Assembly: GCF_000173075.1 (NCBI RefSeq)
Contig: NZ_ABVL01000002.1
Coordinates: forward strand, 1-64,000
Origin: Chthoniobacter flavus Ellin428
GTDB lineage: Bacteria; Verrucomicrobiota; Verrucomicrobiia; Chthoniobacterales; Chthoniobacteraceae
DNA length: 64,000 bases
Direction: 5' to 3'
Below the pieces are notes generated by a model. That model was not told the DNA's origin. It did not search any database and worked only from the letters and a program-made list of their open reading frames with translations. The translations under genes were made by a program, and so were the position numbers. The first letter of the stretch is position 1. Each line of letters begins with the position of its first letter. Positions 47,635-58,100 of this stretch are shown here, piece after piece.

Positions 47635-48808
47635 GCTTGCGGCCGGTGCTGAAGATTTGGAACACGTGAGGGTAGGCGCGGAGATCGAACTGCGGCATGA
47701 GGAGTCCGCCGCCGGTGTTGTGCTCGTCGTAATCGCTCTGGCCGCCGCCGGGGCCGGAAAGGAGCGAGGATTGCACCGGGAAATAAGTGGCAATGGTCGG
47801 ATGGCCTGCGCTGTCCCGTTTGAGTGTGCCGTTTTCGAGCGAGTCGAACTCAAAAGCAAGCGTGCCGTCGTGCATCAGCTTGCGGGAACCGGGAGTGACC
47901 AGCAGGAAAAAGTGGCCGTGATCCGCAGCGAGACTGGAGCCATCCAGCCAACTGTAGCCGAGCGCTTTCGCATCGTCGCGCGTGACCAGCGTGTGCACGA
48001 ATTCCCAGGTCCTGGCATGGTCGCGAGAGCGCAGGAGCACGATCTTGTCCGGGCCGAGAAACCACATCGCTCCGAGACTCAGGTAGAGGCTGCCGTCGTG
48101 GCAGAGCGAACCCATCTCCGAATAAGTCACCTGATGGCTCAGATCGGGACTCAGCGCGTTGACATCGACTTGCGTGTGATGATACGGCGCCGGTGGATTC
48201 CGGCCGGCGCCGAAGAGCGGCACCTCTTCCGACCAAGGCCCCGCCGGGTCGTGCGCCGTGCGCATCGCGATCCAACCGTAGGCAAACATCCGGTCCTTTT
48301 GCGGGCTCCAGAAATATTTGTGCACGAAGAGCTTCCAGTCGCCTTCCGGGGCGCCATCGTCGCGGACCAAGGTGGAAACCTCGTAGCGCCAGACGCCGTC
48401 CAGCTTTCGGCCATCGCCGAGATCGAGCGTGCCATCGGCTGAGGTATTGATGCGACCGACGTAGGTCCAGGTGCGGCCGTGATCAGTCGTGCGCGCCAGG
48501 CAGGTGTGCACGTATTTGCCAGCCGGCCTGTAATTGCCGGTGACGGATGAATAGAGCAGCCAACCGACGGAGCCATCGCGGCTGTATTCGATGCTCGGGT
48601 CGTAGATGCCGTAACTGTCGGGCTCGACGGGCGCGCCCTCGATGATCAACAGTCGATAGCTGGTTTCGCCTTGCTGCTGCTTGAGCGGCGCGACGGGACC
48701 TTTGGCCGGGTTTGGCTCGGTAATGCGGAAGTAGAGGAAGATTCCGACAACGATCAGCGCGAGCCCGCCGACGAGCCAAAGGCATGTGCGGATGAGTTTA
48801 CGTCCCAT
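47621..48808 (-). CDS. membrane-anchored sialidase/BNR-type beta-propeller protein
   Basis: 395 residues. One N-terminal transmembrane segment (TCLWLVGGLALIVVGIFLYF) anchors an extracytoplasmic propeller. BNR/Asp-box-like elements are seen: ARTTDHGRTWTYVGRI, LLRSRDHARTWEFVHTLV. Likely binds or cleaves a glycan; catalytic residues of true sialidases were not identified, so the activity is uncertain. Confidence 0.68.
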   Translation of the reverse strand: MGRKLIRTCLWLVGGLALIVVGIFLYFRITEPNPAKGPVAPLKQQQGETSYRLLIIEGAPVEPDSYGIYDPSIEYSRDGSVGWLLYSSVTGNYRPAGKYVHTCLARTTDHGRTWTYVGRINTSADGTLDLGDGRKLDGVWRYEVSTLVRDDGAPEGDWKLFVHKYFWSPQKDRMFAYGWIAMRTAHDPAGPWSEEVPLFGAGRNPPAPYHHTQVDVNALSPDLSHQVTYSEMGSLCHDGSLYLSLGAMWFLGPDKIVLLRSRDHARTWEFVHTLVTRDDAKALGYSWLDGSSLAADHGHFFLLVTPGSRKLMHDGTLAFEFDSLENGTLKRDSAGHPTIATYFPVQSSLLSGPGGGQSDYDEHNTGGGLLMPQFDLRAYPHVFQIFSTGRKLTAP

Positions 48809-48860
48809 GTTCGGCGGCTTTCATCCGCGGGCAATGTTGGGGGGATGCGCGGCGAATGTG

Positions 48861-49503
48861 TCAGGGCTTCTTCTTGCCGTCGCGCAGCTCGCTGATGAGT
48901 TGATCCAGTTGGCGTTCGGCCTCCAAGGGTTTGCCCTGTTGCACGAGCTGCTGGATGGCGCCGACCTGTTTCACGATCCCATCCGGGGGCGCGCCCCCAG
49001 CAGCCTTCTCCTCGACCGCAGCCTTGAGTTGCTGGAATTTCTTTTGCAGCCGCTCGGGAAGGCCTTCTCGTGGATCGTTGGCGGCCGCCTGCTGTGGCAT
49101 TTGCGCGCGCAGTTGGCGGGCCTTATCGACCTGCTCGGGGGTGAGCTTGCTGCGCAGGGTCAACATGAGGTGGACTTGCAGGAGCTTCATCTCATTTTCC
49201 TGGGTCAGCATCGCCCGAAGCTTATCCTCGGTTAGGGCAACATCGGGCTTCGCCTGATGGAGCGCTTCCTGAAAGGCCTTGGCGCGATCTTCGAGCTGCC
49301 CTTTGAGGTTTTCGAACTTTGGCTGCACATCCTGGACGATCGCCTGGATATCCTGGAGCTGGGATTCATTTAGGCCCGAGCGTTTCGCGCTGGTTCAGGA
49401 GGAAGTCGGGTGGGAAGAGTTCGCTTTCGAGCGGATTTTCGGCTGACGCGGAATGCAGGACCGCGAGCAGGGCGGCGGTGAGGAGGGATAGGGCGGTTTT
49501 CAT
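48861..49503 (-). CDS. Spy/CpxP-like periplasmic heavy-metal-resistance-type protein, one frameshift
   Basis: About 213 residues across one break. Signal peptide MKTALSLLTAALLAVLHSAS, then FPPDFLLNQRETLG. One extra base at 49373-49374 sends this frame to a stop; in the next frame LNESQLQDIQAIVQDVQPKF continues. The rest is a long helical region with ALTEDKLRAMLTQENEMKLL and LRSKLTPEQVDKARQLR, as in Spy/CpxP and heavy-metal-resist proteins. It acts as a periplasmic chaperone or stress sensor. It overlaps the anti-sigma stop as ATGA and is the third gene of the sigma/anti-sigma operon. Confidence 0.78.
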
Positions 49504-49880
49504 GGTTGGTCGAGGTGCTGGATGGGTGGGATGAGGAAGTCGGTCGGCGATTGCCAGGCGGAGAGATCGTGTTGCGCCGCCATGGTCTTTTGCAGAGCGG
49601 CGTCGATGGCATCGAGTTGTTGCGCAAGGAGCTCGGGCTGCCGCTGGCGTGGCGCCGGATGGGGATGTGTGTGCTGCCATGCTGCGATCGCCAGGGCGAG
49701 CGCCACCACGCTCCCCGACACCCAGCCCCACCACAGCGTCGACCTTTCGGACTGACCGCCCGGCGGCGTTTCGAGACTGCGCGTGCGCATGGCGTGGAAC
49801 GAAGGCGCGTTTTGGCGGTCCACCTTGCGCTGGCGGGTGAAACGGCTATCCAGTTCGTCGTCTGGCATCGGCTCATTCAT
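49500..49880 (-). CDS. putative membrane anti-sigma factor
   Basis: 126 residues. Acidic, charged N-terminal half (PMPDDELDSRFTRQRKVDRQ), one transmembrane helix (LWWGWVSGSVVALALAIAAW, about 49-68), and a short external tail. It overlaps the sigma gene by 8 bases and the Spy-like gene by 4 bases, so the three are translationally coupled. Function inferred from position and topology. Confidence 0.68.
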   Translation of the reverse strand: MNEPMPDDELDSRFTRQRKVDRQNAPSFHAMRTRSLETPPGGQSERSTLWWGWVSGSVVALALAIAAWQHTHPHPAPRQRQPELLAQQLDAIDAALQKTMAAQHDLSAWQSPTDFLIPPIQHLDQP

Positions 49881-50385
49881 GGATGGCTCTCCGGGCTTGA
49901 AGAAATTCGCGCAACCGCTTTTTCCCTCGGTCGTAATGCTGGCGGGCAGATCCGATGGAGACCTGCATCACCTCGGCTGCTTCGCTGAGGCTCAAGCGTT
50001 GATAGAAAGTGAGGTGCAGCACTTCGCGCTGGCGCTCGGAAAGTTCGCGCAAGGCGGCGGCCAGTGCCTGCAATTCGAAATCGTCCGCGGCCGGTTCCGC
50101 CACTGTTTCCTGCGCATCGGGTTGGGCGCGCCAGCGGTCCAAAAAGGCCAGCCACCGGCGGGAGCGGCGCGCTTCCTCGAGCGCGGTAAAGCGGATCACG
50201 CCAAACCACCAGGTCTTGAAAGAGGAACGCCCGTCGAACCGCACCGTCCCGCGCAAGGCCTTGGCATACGCCGCCTGCAACACATCCTGGCCTCGATGCC
50301 AATTGCCCACGGCGCAACTCACCGCCCACCCGAAGGCGTCGGGATGCAGGGTTTCGAGTTGGGAGAGGATCTCGGCGTGGTCCAT
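49873..50385 (-). CDS. ECF-type RNA polymerase sigma factor
   Basis: 170 residues. Region 2 is visible as RGQDVLQAAYAKALRG and SSFKTWWFGVIRFTALEEAR. Region 4 is ALRELSERQREVLHLTFYQR, LSLSEAAEVMQVSIGSARQH, YDRGKKRLREFL. First gene of an operon with a membrane anti-sigma and a Spy-like protein, the layout of envelope- or metal-stress ECF systems. Confidence 0.9.
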   Translation of the reverse strand: MDHAEILSQLETLHPDAFGWAVSCAVGNWHRGQDVLQAAYAKALRGTVRFDGRSSFKTWWFGVIRFTALEEARRSRRWLAFLDRWRAQPDAQETVAEPAADDFELQALAAALRELSERQREVLHLTFYQRLSLSEAAEVMQVSIGSARQHYDRGKKRLREFLQARRAIHE

Positions 50386-50444
50386 TTTTCATGGGCGTGA
50401 GTGAGTGACACGCGGAGGCTGTTTGTATGACAGATTTATCGGCA

Positions 50445-50539
50445 GAACATCCAACGGCCAATAACCAACGACGCAAGCGCGCTACGGTAGCGTCTCTTCC
50501 ATTGGATGTTCGATGTTGGGTGTTGGGTGTTGGATGTTC
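50445..50539. repeat. GTTGGATGTTC-type repeat upstream of pheT
   Basis: GAACATCCAA at 50445-50454 is complementary to TTGGATGTTC at 50530-50539. The right side is a run of near-identical GATGTT/GTTGGGT units (50501-50539), and a small CGCTAC-GGTAGCG hairpin lies between. It occupies most of the 223-base gap between the sigma gene and pheT. A related GATGTTGGTGTTGGATGTTT copy lies at 62854-62873, upstream of acs. Confidence 0.6.
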
Positions 50540-50608
50540 CGCCTTTCCTCCCTTTGAGACTTGCCGGAATGCTTCAGGAGCGCTTTGGTATCGACCCTCT
50601 TTTTTCCC

Positions 50609-53006
50609 ATGAAAGTCTCACTAAACTGGCTCCGCGAACTCGTTGAACTCCCCGCGACGGTGCCCCAACTCGTCGATCTCCTCACGCTGGCAGGCGTGGA
50701 AGTGGAAGGCGTGGAAACGCACGGGGTGAATATCCCGAATGTCGTCGTGGCGCAGATTCGCGAAAGCGTGCAGCACCCGAATGCCGATCGCTTGAGCGTG
50801 TGCCAGGTGGATGATGGCAGCGGTACCCCGCGGCAGATCGTCTGCGGAGCGAAAAATTACAAGGTGGGCGACAAGGTGCCGCTGGCCCTGCCCGGCGCCG
50901 TGCTGGGACCGGATTTCAAGATCAAGGTCGGCAAACTGCGCGGCGTGGAATCGCAGGGCATGATGTGCAGCGCTGAAGAACTCGGGATGCCCAAGGGAGA
51001 AGATGGCCTGCTGATCCTGTCTCCCGAGGCGAAGGTCGGCGCACCGCTCTCCGAGCTTTTCCCGGGAGATACCGTGCTCGATCTCGAAATCACGCCGAAT
51101 CGGGCCGACCTGCTCAGCCACGTGGGGCATCGCGCGGGAGATCGCGGCGCTGACTGGCAAGACCTTCACCGTGCCACGGAGCACCGTGAAGCCGGAAGGC
51201 TTCGGCACGAATGCGGTCAATGTGGAACCCGCCGGCTGCCAACTCTACACCGCACTGGAAATTTCCAATGTGCAGGTGAGGCCGAGTCCGGATTGGCTGC
51301 GCCGCAAGCTCGAGTCCGTCGGCCTGCGCCCGATCAATAACATCGTCGATATCACCAATTACGTGATGTTCGAGCTCGGTCAGCCGCTGCACGCTTTCGA
51401 CGCCGATCGCCTCGATGGCGACATTCGCGTGCGCGTCGGTGCGGAGGGCGAAGAATTCGTCGCGCTCGACGGCAAGACCTACAAGCTCTCGCCGCAGCAC
51501 ATCGTCATCGCCGATGAAAAGCGCGCGCTCGCGCTCGGTGGTGTGATGGGCGGCGAAGGCAGTGGCGTGACCGAGACCACCCACAATATCATCCTCGAAA
51601 GCGCGCATTTCGATGGGCCAACGATCCGCCGCACTTCGCGGACTCTCGGACTGGCCAGCGACTCCAGCTATCGCTTCGAGCGAGGCGTGGATATCGACGG
51701 CGTGATTCTCGCCTCACAACGTGCGGCCGGGCTCATTCTCGAGATCGCCGGCGGCACGATTGGCGACCTCGGCATCGGCCACGGTCCCGACTCGCGCGTG
51801 GCTTTCGATCCCGCGGCGGTGCTGCACGAAAACGACGGCACCGTCTTCACGCATACGGTGGCCTTGCGTCCGCAGCGGGTCGCCTTGCTCCTCGGTCTGG
51901 AGCTTCCGGAAGCGCGGATCGACGCCATTCTCACCGGTTTTGGTTTGCAGAAAGCGGAGGGCGGCTGGGAGATCCCGTCGTTCCGTCCAGACCTGCAGCG
52001 CGAGATCGATTTGATCGAGGAAATCGCCCGCGTGGTCGGCATCGAAGCCGTACCCGCGCGAGCGCAGGCGCAATTTGCTCCGGCCTCCGCGACCGATCGT
52101 GCCTACGACCGTGCCATGAGCCTGCGCCGCAATCTGGTCGCGCAAGGGTTCGCCGAGGCCCGCACGCTCATGCTCATTGGCGAAGCGATGCCCGGCCTCG
52201 GTCTGTTGCACGATCTTCCGGAAAATCGTCGCCGGGTGAAAAATCCGATGAACGACGAGCAGGTCATCCTGCGTCCGGGCCTGCTGCCCGGCTTGCTGCA
52301 GGCGTTGCGCGACAACGTGCGGGCGGGCGCGAAGATGGTCCGCTTGTGCGAAGTCGGTCGCGTTTTCTCCGCGCAGGGCGCTGAGGAATCGACGCACCTG
52401 GCGCTCGTCATGAGCGGTCCCGGTGCCGAGCGTTCGTGGCGCGCAGGCGAGGGGAGTGAAGTGGATTTCTTCCAGCTCAAGGGCGTGGTCACCGCGCTCC
52501 TCGGCGCGCAGACGACTTTCGCCGCGGATGAAAATTCCGCGCTCGCGCTGGCCCTCGCGATTCATGTTGATGGCAAGCCCGTCGGCTTCGCCGGTCAGCT
52601 CTGGCCGAAGGATGCGCGGAGTATCGACGCGACCTCGCCGGTGCTCTTCGCGGAGATCGATCTGGGCGCATTGCCCGCGCTCTCGACAGTGAAGAAGTAT
52701 CGCGAGATTCCCCGCTTTCCGGCGACGGCCCGTGACATCGCCCTCCTCGCGCCGCTCCAACTCGCGCACGCGCAGATCGAGCAGACGCTGCGCGGCGCCA
52801 ACGAACCGCTCCTCGCCGATGTCGAACTTTTCGACGTTTTCGCCGATCCGAGCGGTGCGCGCATTCCCGCGGACAAAAAATCGCTGGCATATTCGTTGAC
52901 ATATCGCAGCACCGAAAGGACACTCACCGCCGACGAAGTGAACGCGGCGCATACACGGTTGAAGGAGCGCCTGAAAACTGCGCTCGCTGTGACGCTCCGC
53001 GAATGA
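50609..53006 (+). CDS. pheT: phenylalanyl-tRNA synthetase beta subunit, one frameshift
   Basis: About 798 residues, the normal bacterial PheT length, when read across one break. Start at the ATG at 50609 (MKVSLNWLRELVELP). The N-terminal tRNA-binding domain shows HPNADRLSVCQVDDG and GVESQGMMCSAEELG. B-domain and core motifs: DLEITPNRADLLSHVG, RPINNIVDITNYVM, GVMGGEGSGVTETT, FERGVDIDG. The C-terminal FDX-ACB domain has LFDVFADPSGARIPADKKSL and AYSLTYRSTERTLTADEV. One extra G at 51124-51127 breaks the frame after LLSHVG. PheT is essential, so sequence error is the likeliest cause. pheS is not adjacent in this window. Confidence 0.95.
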
Positions 53007-53172
53007 TCTTTCCCAATTTTTAGCAGAGTCAGTGCAGAGCGATGGCCCGTTTCCAAGGGTTGTTGTTCTACCAGATTCTTTGCCGCTTTGCCCTGCTGTG
53101 TTCGACCAAAGGGTGGAAATCCCGATCCGGTAATTAACATATGCTCAGGAGGCCGGGGTGGGCGAGTTTAGG

Positions 53173-53332
53173 TCATGCCTTTTTAGGAAGACCGAAGCCC
53201 GTCCCAGGTCATCCGCCCGTTAACCTTAGGGGGAACGTGGAACTCCGTCTCGACGGCATGAGTGGGGCATCCTCTGAAGGCGCTCCGGAAAGGCGACTGC
53301 TGATTGTCGCTCCGGAGCGCTTTCAATTTTTT
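53173..53332 (+). terminator. structured non-coding stretch with intrinsic terminator downstream of pheT
   Basis: The 330-base gap after pheT contains no convincing gene. A terminator-like hairpin lies at 53281-53319: CGCTCCGGA with TCCGGAGCG plus an inner GCGAC/GTCGC stem, followed by a U-rich tract at 53321-53332. Further upstream TCATGCC (53173-53179) can pair with GGCATGA (53256-53262). The terminator could end pheT transcripts, or the region could be a small RNA of about 150-200 bases. No known RNA family was recognised. Confidence 0.5.
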
Positions 53333-53967
53333 CGCATCACTGCTTGATCGCCGGCGTGCTCTTGAGTTGGTCCGGCAGTGTCGCCAGCTTCGCGCGCTGG
53401 CGGCAGCAATTCCGTTCGCTGCTCGGAAAAGTCGTCGATCTGCTTCTTCAAGTCATCGGCGTGTGGATCGTCGCCTGCCTTGCTCAGCACGGCTTTGTGC
53501 GCGTCGATCTTCTCCTGCCAGGCCGGCGATTCACGGTCGAGTTCGGCGAGTTTCGAGGCGATCGAAGTGCGCAGGTCAAACTCCTGTGCGCCCGGTCCCG
53601 CTGAGCGGTCCGAAGCGAGAATGGCCGCCAGTTGCTTTTCCTTGCTGGCCACGAAATTGCGCAATTCCTCGTTGTATTGACGGCGCGCTGCGACCTGCTG
53701 GCGCAGGCCGGAGATTTGCGAATCCAAAGCGCTCGGCTTGGTCGATGCCGCGGCAGCGTCTGGCTTTGCGGCCCCCGTCGGCGCAGCGGCGGATGGATTG
53801 GCGGCGGGCTCCGTCCCAGTGGTGGCAGCGCCGGACTTCCGCGTCACGGGCTGTTGAGCGTTGGGATCGGTGTGGGTGAGCTTGACGTCGCCGCAGGCAG
53901 CGAGCGAACCCATGAAGACCGCGGTCCAGAACGCTTGCGTGAGCCGGGAGAAGGATCGAGAGGTCAT
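53323..53967 (-). CDS. lipoprotein with helical coiled-coil domain
   Basis: 214 residues from the ATG at 53967; the lipobox is FMGSLAACG, so it is lipid-anchored. A Thr/Ala/Pro-rich linker is followed by a long helical region with coiled-coil character (LRQQVAARRQYNEELRNFVA; LAELDRESPAWQEKIDAHKA). The C-terminus may be off frame: in the neighbouring frame KLATLPDQLKSTPAIKQ ends at 53337 and looks more natural. No enzymatic motif. Role unknown. Confidence 0.7.
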   Translation of the reverse strand: MTSRSFSRLTQAFWTAVFMGSLAACGDVKLTHTDPNAQQPVTRKSGAATTGTEPAANPSAAAPTGAAKPDAAAASTKPSALDSQISGLRQQVAARRQYNEELRNFVASKEKQLAAILASDRSAGPGAQEFDLRTSIASKLAELDRESPAWQEKIDAHKAVLSKAGDDPHADDLKKQIDDFSEQRTELLPPAREAGDTAGPTQEHAGDQAVMRKN

Positions 53968-54041
53968 TTTCGCGTGAGACGGTTTTGCTCGAAGAGAACG
54001 GAACGGGCGAGCGAAATATGCGCCGTGTTGCCGGCGCACCA

Positions 54042-55178
54042 TTATTGGATGTCGGGTAGTTCGAACCAAAAAGTGCTGCCTTTGCCCATGGCGCTGACCA
54101 CCCCGATGGCGCCACCGTGGGCCTCGATCACCAACCGGCAAAAGGTCAAACCAAGACCGGTTCCCGTGCGCGTCGTTGCGCATTCGACCTGGCCGAACTT
54201 CTCGAAAATCCGACGATGATATTCGGGAGAGATGCCGGGCCCATTGTCGATGACACTGACCCGGACGCGATCGTTCCGGCGCTCCAGGCGAACGCGGATC
54301 TCTCCTGCCGGTTTGGTGAACTTGAGGGCGTTGCCGAGCAGATTTTGCAGGACCCGAAAGATCAGGTCGCGGTCAATCGACAGCCGCAGGTTTTCGCTCT
54401 CCGGCTCGATCAAGACGCGCCGTTTGCCGCCGATACCCGCCAGCATATCGGCGGCCTCGCGGGCCAGGGCGACGAGGTCGCAATCGCACCGATGCAGTTG
54501 TAATTCACCCGCCTCGATCTTGCTCACGTCGAGCAGCGAATTGATCATCGAAAGGATCTGATCGAGCGACCCCTGGGAAAGTTCGATCATCTTCTGGATC
54601 TCCGGCGACAGCTTGTCGGCTTCGAGGGCGAGAAGTTCATAGGTGCCAAAGATCCCCGTCAATGGCGAGCGAAGGTCATGCACGATCATCTGGGTGAGAT
54701 TGTCGCGCAATTCCTGCAGACGTCGCAGTTCCTCGTTGTTCCGCTGCAATTCCCGGTTGCGCACCGCGAGGTCGAGCTGCAGCCGGCGCAACTTGAGGTG
54801 CGCGGCCACGCGGGCATCGACCTCCTCGAATTGAAACGGCTTGGTGATGTAATCCAGTCCACCCACGCCGAAGGCGAGCACCTTGTCCATCGTCTCGTTG
54901 AGCGCGCTGATGAACAGCACCGGCACATCGCGCGTCCGCTCGTCCCGCTTGAGTTGCGTGCAGACTTCGTAGCCGTCCAATTCCGGCATGTTGATATCGA
55001 GCAGGATGAGATCGGGAGGCGCATTCTTCGCGGCCAGGAGAGCCAGCTTGCCGCTGGGAACGGGCCGCACTTTGTAGCCCCGTTCCTTCAGCATCCCCGT
55101 CAGCAGTTGCAAGTTCGCCGGTGTGTCGTCCACCACGAGGATGTCAGGCGCGTCAGCTGGCAACGAATCCTCATTCAT
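54042..55178 (-). CDS. response regulator-histidine kinase fusion
   Basis: 378 residues. N-terminal receiver (about 10-125): DILVVDDTPANLQ, phosphoacceptor LILLDINMPELDGYE, Lys in YITKPFQF. A coiled-coil linker is followed by HisKA with MIVHDLRSPLTGIFGTYELL and HATPase_c with NLLGNALKFT, DNGPGISPEYHRR and GTGLGLTFCRLV. No membrane segment, so cytoplasmic. The start overlaps the upstream hybrid kinase stop by ATGA, so both are probably one pathway: the hybrid kinase may phosphorylate this receiver. Output is unknown. Confidence 0.92.
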   Translation of the reverse strand: MNEDSLPADAPDILVVDDTPANLQLLTGMLKERGYKVRPVPSGKLALLAAKNAPPDLILLDINMPELDGYEVCTQLKRDERTRDVPVLFISALNETMDKVLAFGVGGLDYITKPFQFEEVDARVAAHLKLRRLQLDLAVRNRELQRNNEELRRLQELRDNLTQMIVHDLRSPLTGIFGTYELLALEADKLSPEIQKMIELSQGSLDQILSMINSLLDVSKIEAGELQLHRCDCDLVALAREAADMLAGIGGKRRVLIEPESENLRLSIDRDLIFRVLQNLLGNALKFTKPAGEIRVRLERRNDRVRVSVIDNGPGISPEYHRRIFEKFGQVECATTRTGTGLGLTFCRLVIEAHGGAIGVVSAMGKGSTFWFELPDIQ

Positions 55179-58100
55179 GTCTCTACGTTTTGCGGTTCGA
55201 GTACCGAAAGCAAGCTCTGATAGTCAAAGCGTTCAACCCACCCGCGAAGTTCGGCGGCCACGTCCGATGCCGCCGGTCCCGCCTCGCCGAGGAGGGCGAG
55301 CATCTGGTCGAAATCGGCGCGCACCGCCGCGGCACGCAGCCGGGAGCGGAGCTCGGCCGGCAGGGCGTTTTCCACCTGCTCGCGGGAAAGGCGAATGCTC
55401 CCATTCGGCGCTGTAGCTTCTGCATCTTCTGCATGGACGAACCCGGCGCCGGTTAGCCGTCCAATCTTTTCAAATAACTCCGCTTCCCGGAATGGCTTGC
55501 CCAGAAAGTCATCGCTCCCCGCGTCGATGACTTCGCGGCGATTTTCCTCAAAAGCGCTGGCCGTGATTGTAATGATGGCCACTTCCTTGCCGTCAGATAG
55601 CGCGCGCATTTGGCGAATCGCCTCGTCGCCGCTGAGGACAGGCATCCGCAGGTCGATGAGCACCAGCCGGGGCCGCCACGCGGCAAACACTTTCACTGCC
55701 TGGGCCCCATCCGCGACGGAGCGCGTGCGGAAGCCGAGCGGCTGGAGCAGTTGTTCAAGAAAGAGGCGATTCTCCGCTTTATCATCCGCGATGAGGACCC
55801 GCATTCCGTCGCTGGCCGCATCCAAGTGGAGCACCCGCCGCTGGTCGGCACGAGCGCGGACCGCTGCGGCTTCGCCCTCCTCGACCTGCACTTCGACAGA
55901 AAACGTCGTCCCACGTCCCCGAATGCTCTCCACGCCGATGTCTCCTCCCATGAGCCGGGCAAACCTCCGGCTGATGGCCAGTCCGAGCCCCGTGCCGCCG
56001 CCGGTCCGCAGCCCGCTTTCGGTTTGCTCAAACTCGCGGAAAAGCCGTGGCATGTCTTCGTCCGCGATTCCCGGCCCGGTATCCTCGACTTCAGCGTGCA
56101 GCCGCAGCGATTGCCCGCCGATCGGCGTGGCCTTCACTCGTACCGCGATCCCGCCTTGCTCGGTGAATTTCGCCGCGTTGCCGATGAGATTGGTAAAAAT
56201 CTGCCGCAGCTTGCCTTCGTCCGCCTTCACGTATTGCGGGAGGTCGGTCGCACGCTCGATGGAAAAATGCAGGCGTCGCGCATCTGTGCGCAGGCGGAAC
56301 ATCCGGTCCAGGTCATCGAGCAGCGCATGCAGGTCGAAGTTGCTGGAATGCACCGTCACGCGCCCGGCTTCGATTTTCGACATTTCCAGGACGTCATTGA
56401 TCAAAGTCAGAAGATGTTCGCCGCTACGATTGATGGTATCGAGATTCTGCCGTTGCACTGCCGTCAGCGCGGTGTCGCGCAAGAGGAGCTGGGAAAAGCC
56501 GAGGATCGCATTCATCGGCGTGCGGATCTCGTGCGACATATTCGCCAGGAAGGCGCTCTTGGCCTGGTTGGCCGCCTCGGCGGCGCTCTTTGCCACGGCG
56601 AGTTGCTCCTCGAGCGACTTGCGTTCCGTGATGTCCATGATGCTGCCGTTCCACAAGGTGCTCCCGTCCGGGCGCCGTTGCGGCTCGGACTCCGCTCGAA
56701 TCCACCAACGCCGTCCATCCGGCTGCTGAATGCGCAGGTCCTGTTCGTAGCGAGTCATTCGCTCGGCGGACTCGTTGGCCTGCACGACGAGTGCGGTCAG
56801 GTCGTCCGGATGAATCACCGCCCAAACGGTCTCGACATCGCGCACGGCGTCCGCGCTGCTCACTCCCAGCATGTCCCCCATCCCTTCGCTGCAAAACTCG
56901 AAGGCGAATGAGCCGTCGGTGCGACGAACGAATTGATAGACCGCGCCGGGGATACGATTGGTCACTTCTCGCAAGCGGCGTTCGGCCTGCTCCAGTTCGG
57001 ACGTGCGGCGGCGGACCGTTTCCTCGAGCTGCTCTTCGTTGCGCCGCAACTCCTGCTCGGCACGCCGTCGGTCGGTGATGTCGATCCCGAAAGAAACGGT
57101 CCCGACTTCCTCCCCGCCTTCACGGATCACGCCGTTTTGCCAGACGATGAAGCGCTCTTCGCCGGACTTGGTCAGAATCGGATTCTCATAGCGCGGTCGC
57201 AGCCCGGGGGACTCCGGCCCGATCGCCGCCACCACTTCCGGAAAGCGATCGCGCGGAACGAGGGTTTCCCAGCAATTCCGGCCCTTCAGCTCCTCGAAAG
57301 TGTAGCCGGTGATTTCCTCCGCCGCGCGGTTGAAGATGGTGAAGTTGCCCGCCTTGTCGAGACCCACGACCATCGCATTGGTCGTCTGGATCAGTTCCTC
57401 GGCGAATTCCTTGGCGCTGCGGATCGTTTGTTCGGACTGCCGGCGTTGGGTGATGTCGGTGTGTGTGCCGACCATGCGGGTGGGGGCGCCTTTTTCATCG
57501 CGCGTGACGACCTGGCCGCGGGCCAGAATCCAGCGGTAACTCCCGTCTTTCGCCCGGACGCGATGCTCGACCTTGTAATCCGGCGTCTCGCCGCGCAAAT
57601 GCTGCTGGACCGCGTCGAGCGTCCGGTCGAGGTCGTCGGGATGCACCCGGCTGGTCCATTCGTCGAGCCGGTTGGCCAATTCCTCATCGGTGAAGCCGAG
57701 CATCGTCTTCCAGCGTTGGGAGAAGAATACTTCGTTGGTCTTCACGTTCCAATCCCATACGCCGTCGCGGCTTCCCTCGAGGGCGAAGTTCCACCGTTCC
57801 TCGGTCTCCCGGAGCACCGCTTCCGTTTGTTTGCGCTGCGCGACCTCCCGGGAAAGTCGCCGGTTGGCCATGAGCAGAGTGAGCACCACGCTGCCGATCA
57901 GGATCGGCAGCGCATAGATGAGCACGCGCTCCCAGGAGAGGCCTTCGCTGCGCATGACGATCCATTTGTGATGGATCGCGGCATGTTCCTCGGGGGTGAT
58001 GGTCGCGATGGCCTTGTTGAGCAAGGCGACGGCTTCGGGCCAGTCTTTGCGCACTGCAATGCGAAAGGGAAATTGGTAAGGCGATTCGCCGGCGACTTTC

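Noticed and set aside
53130..53332. 6S RNA, tmRNA or SRP RNA downstream of pheT
   Set aside because: Compared by eye with known conserved segments of these RNAs; none matched convincingly.
53141..53347. 68-residue plus-strand frame after pheT
   Set aside because: Runs into the terminator hairpin, has no family and no supporting ribosome binding site; a structured RNA or plain intergenic DNA is more likely.
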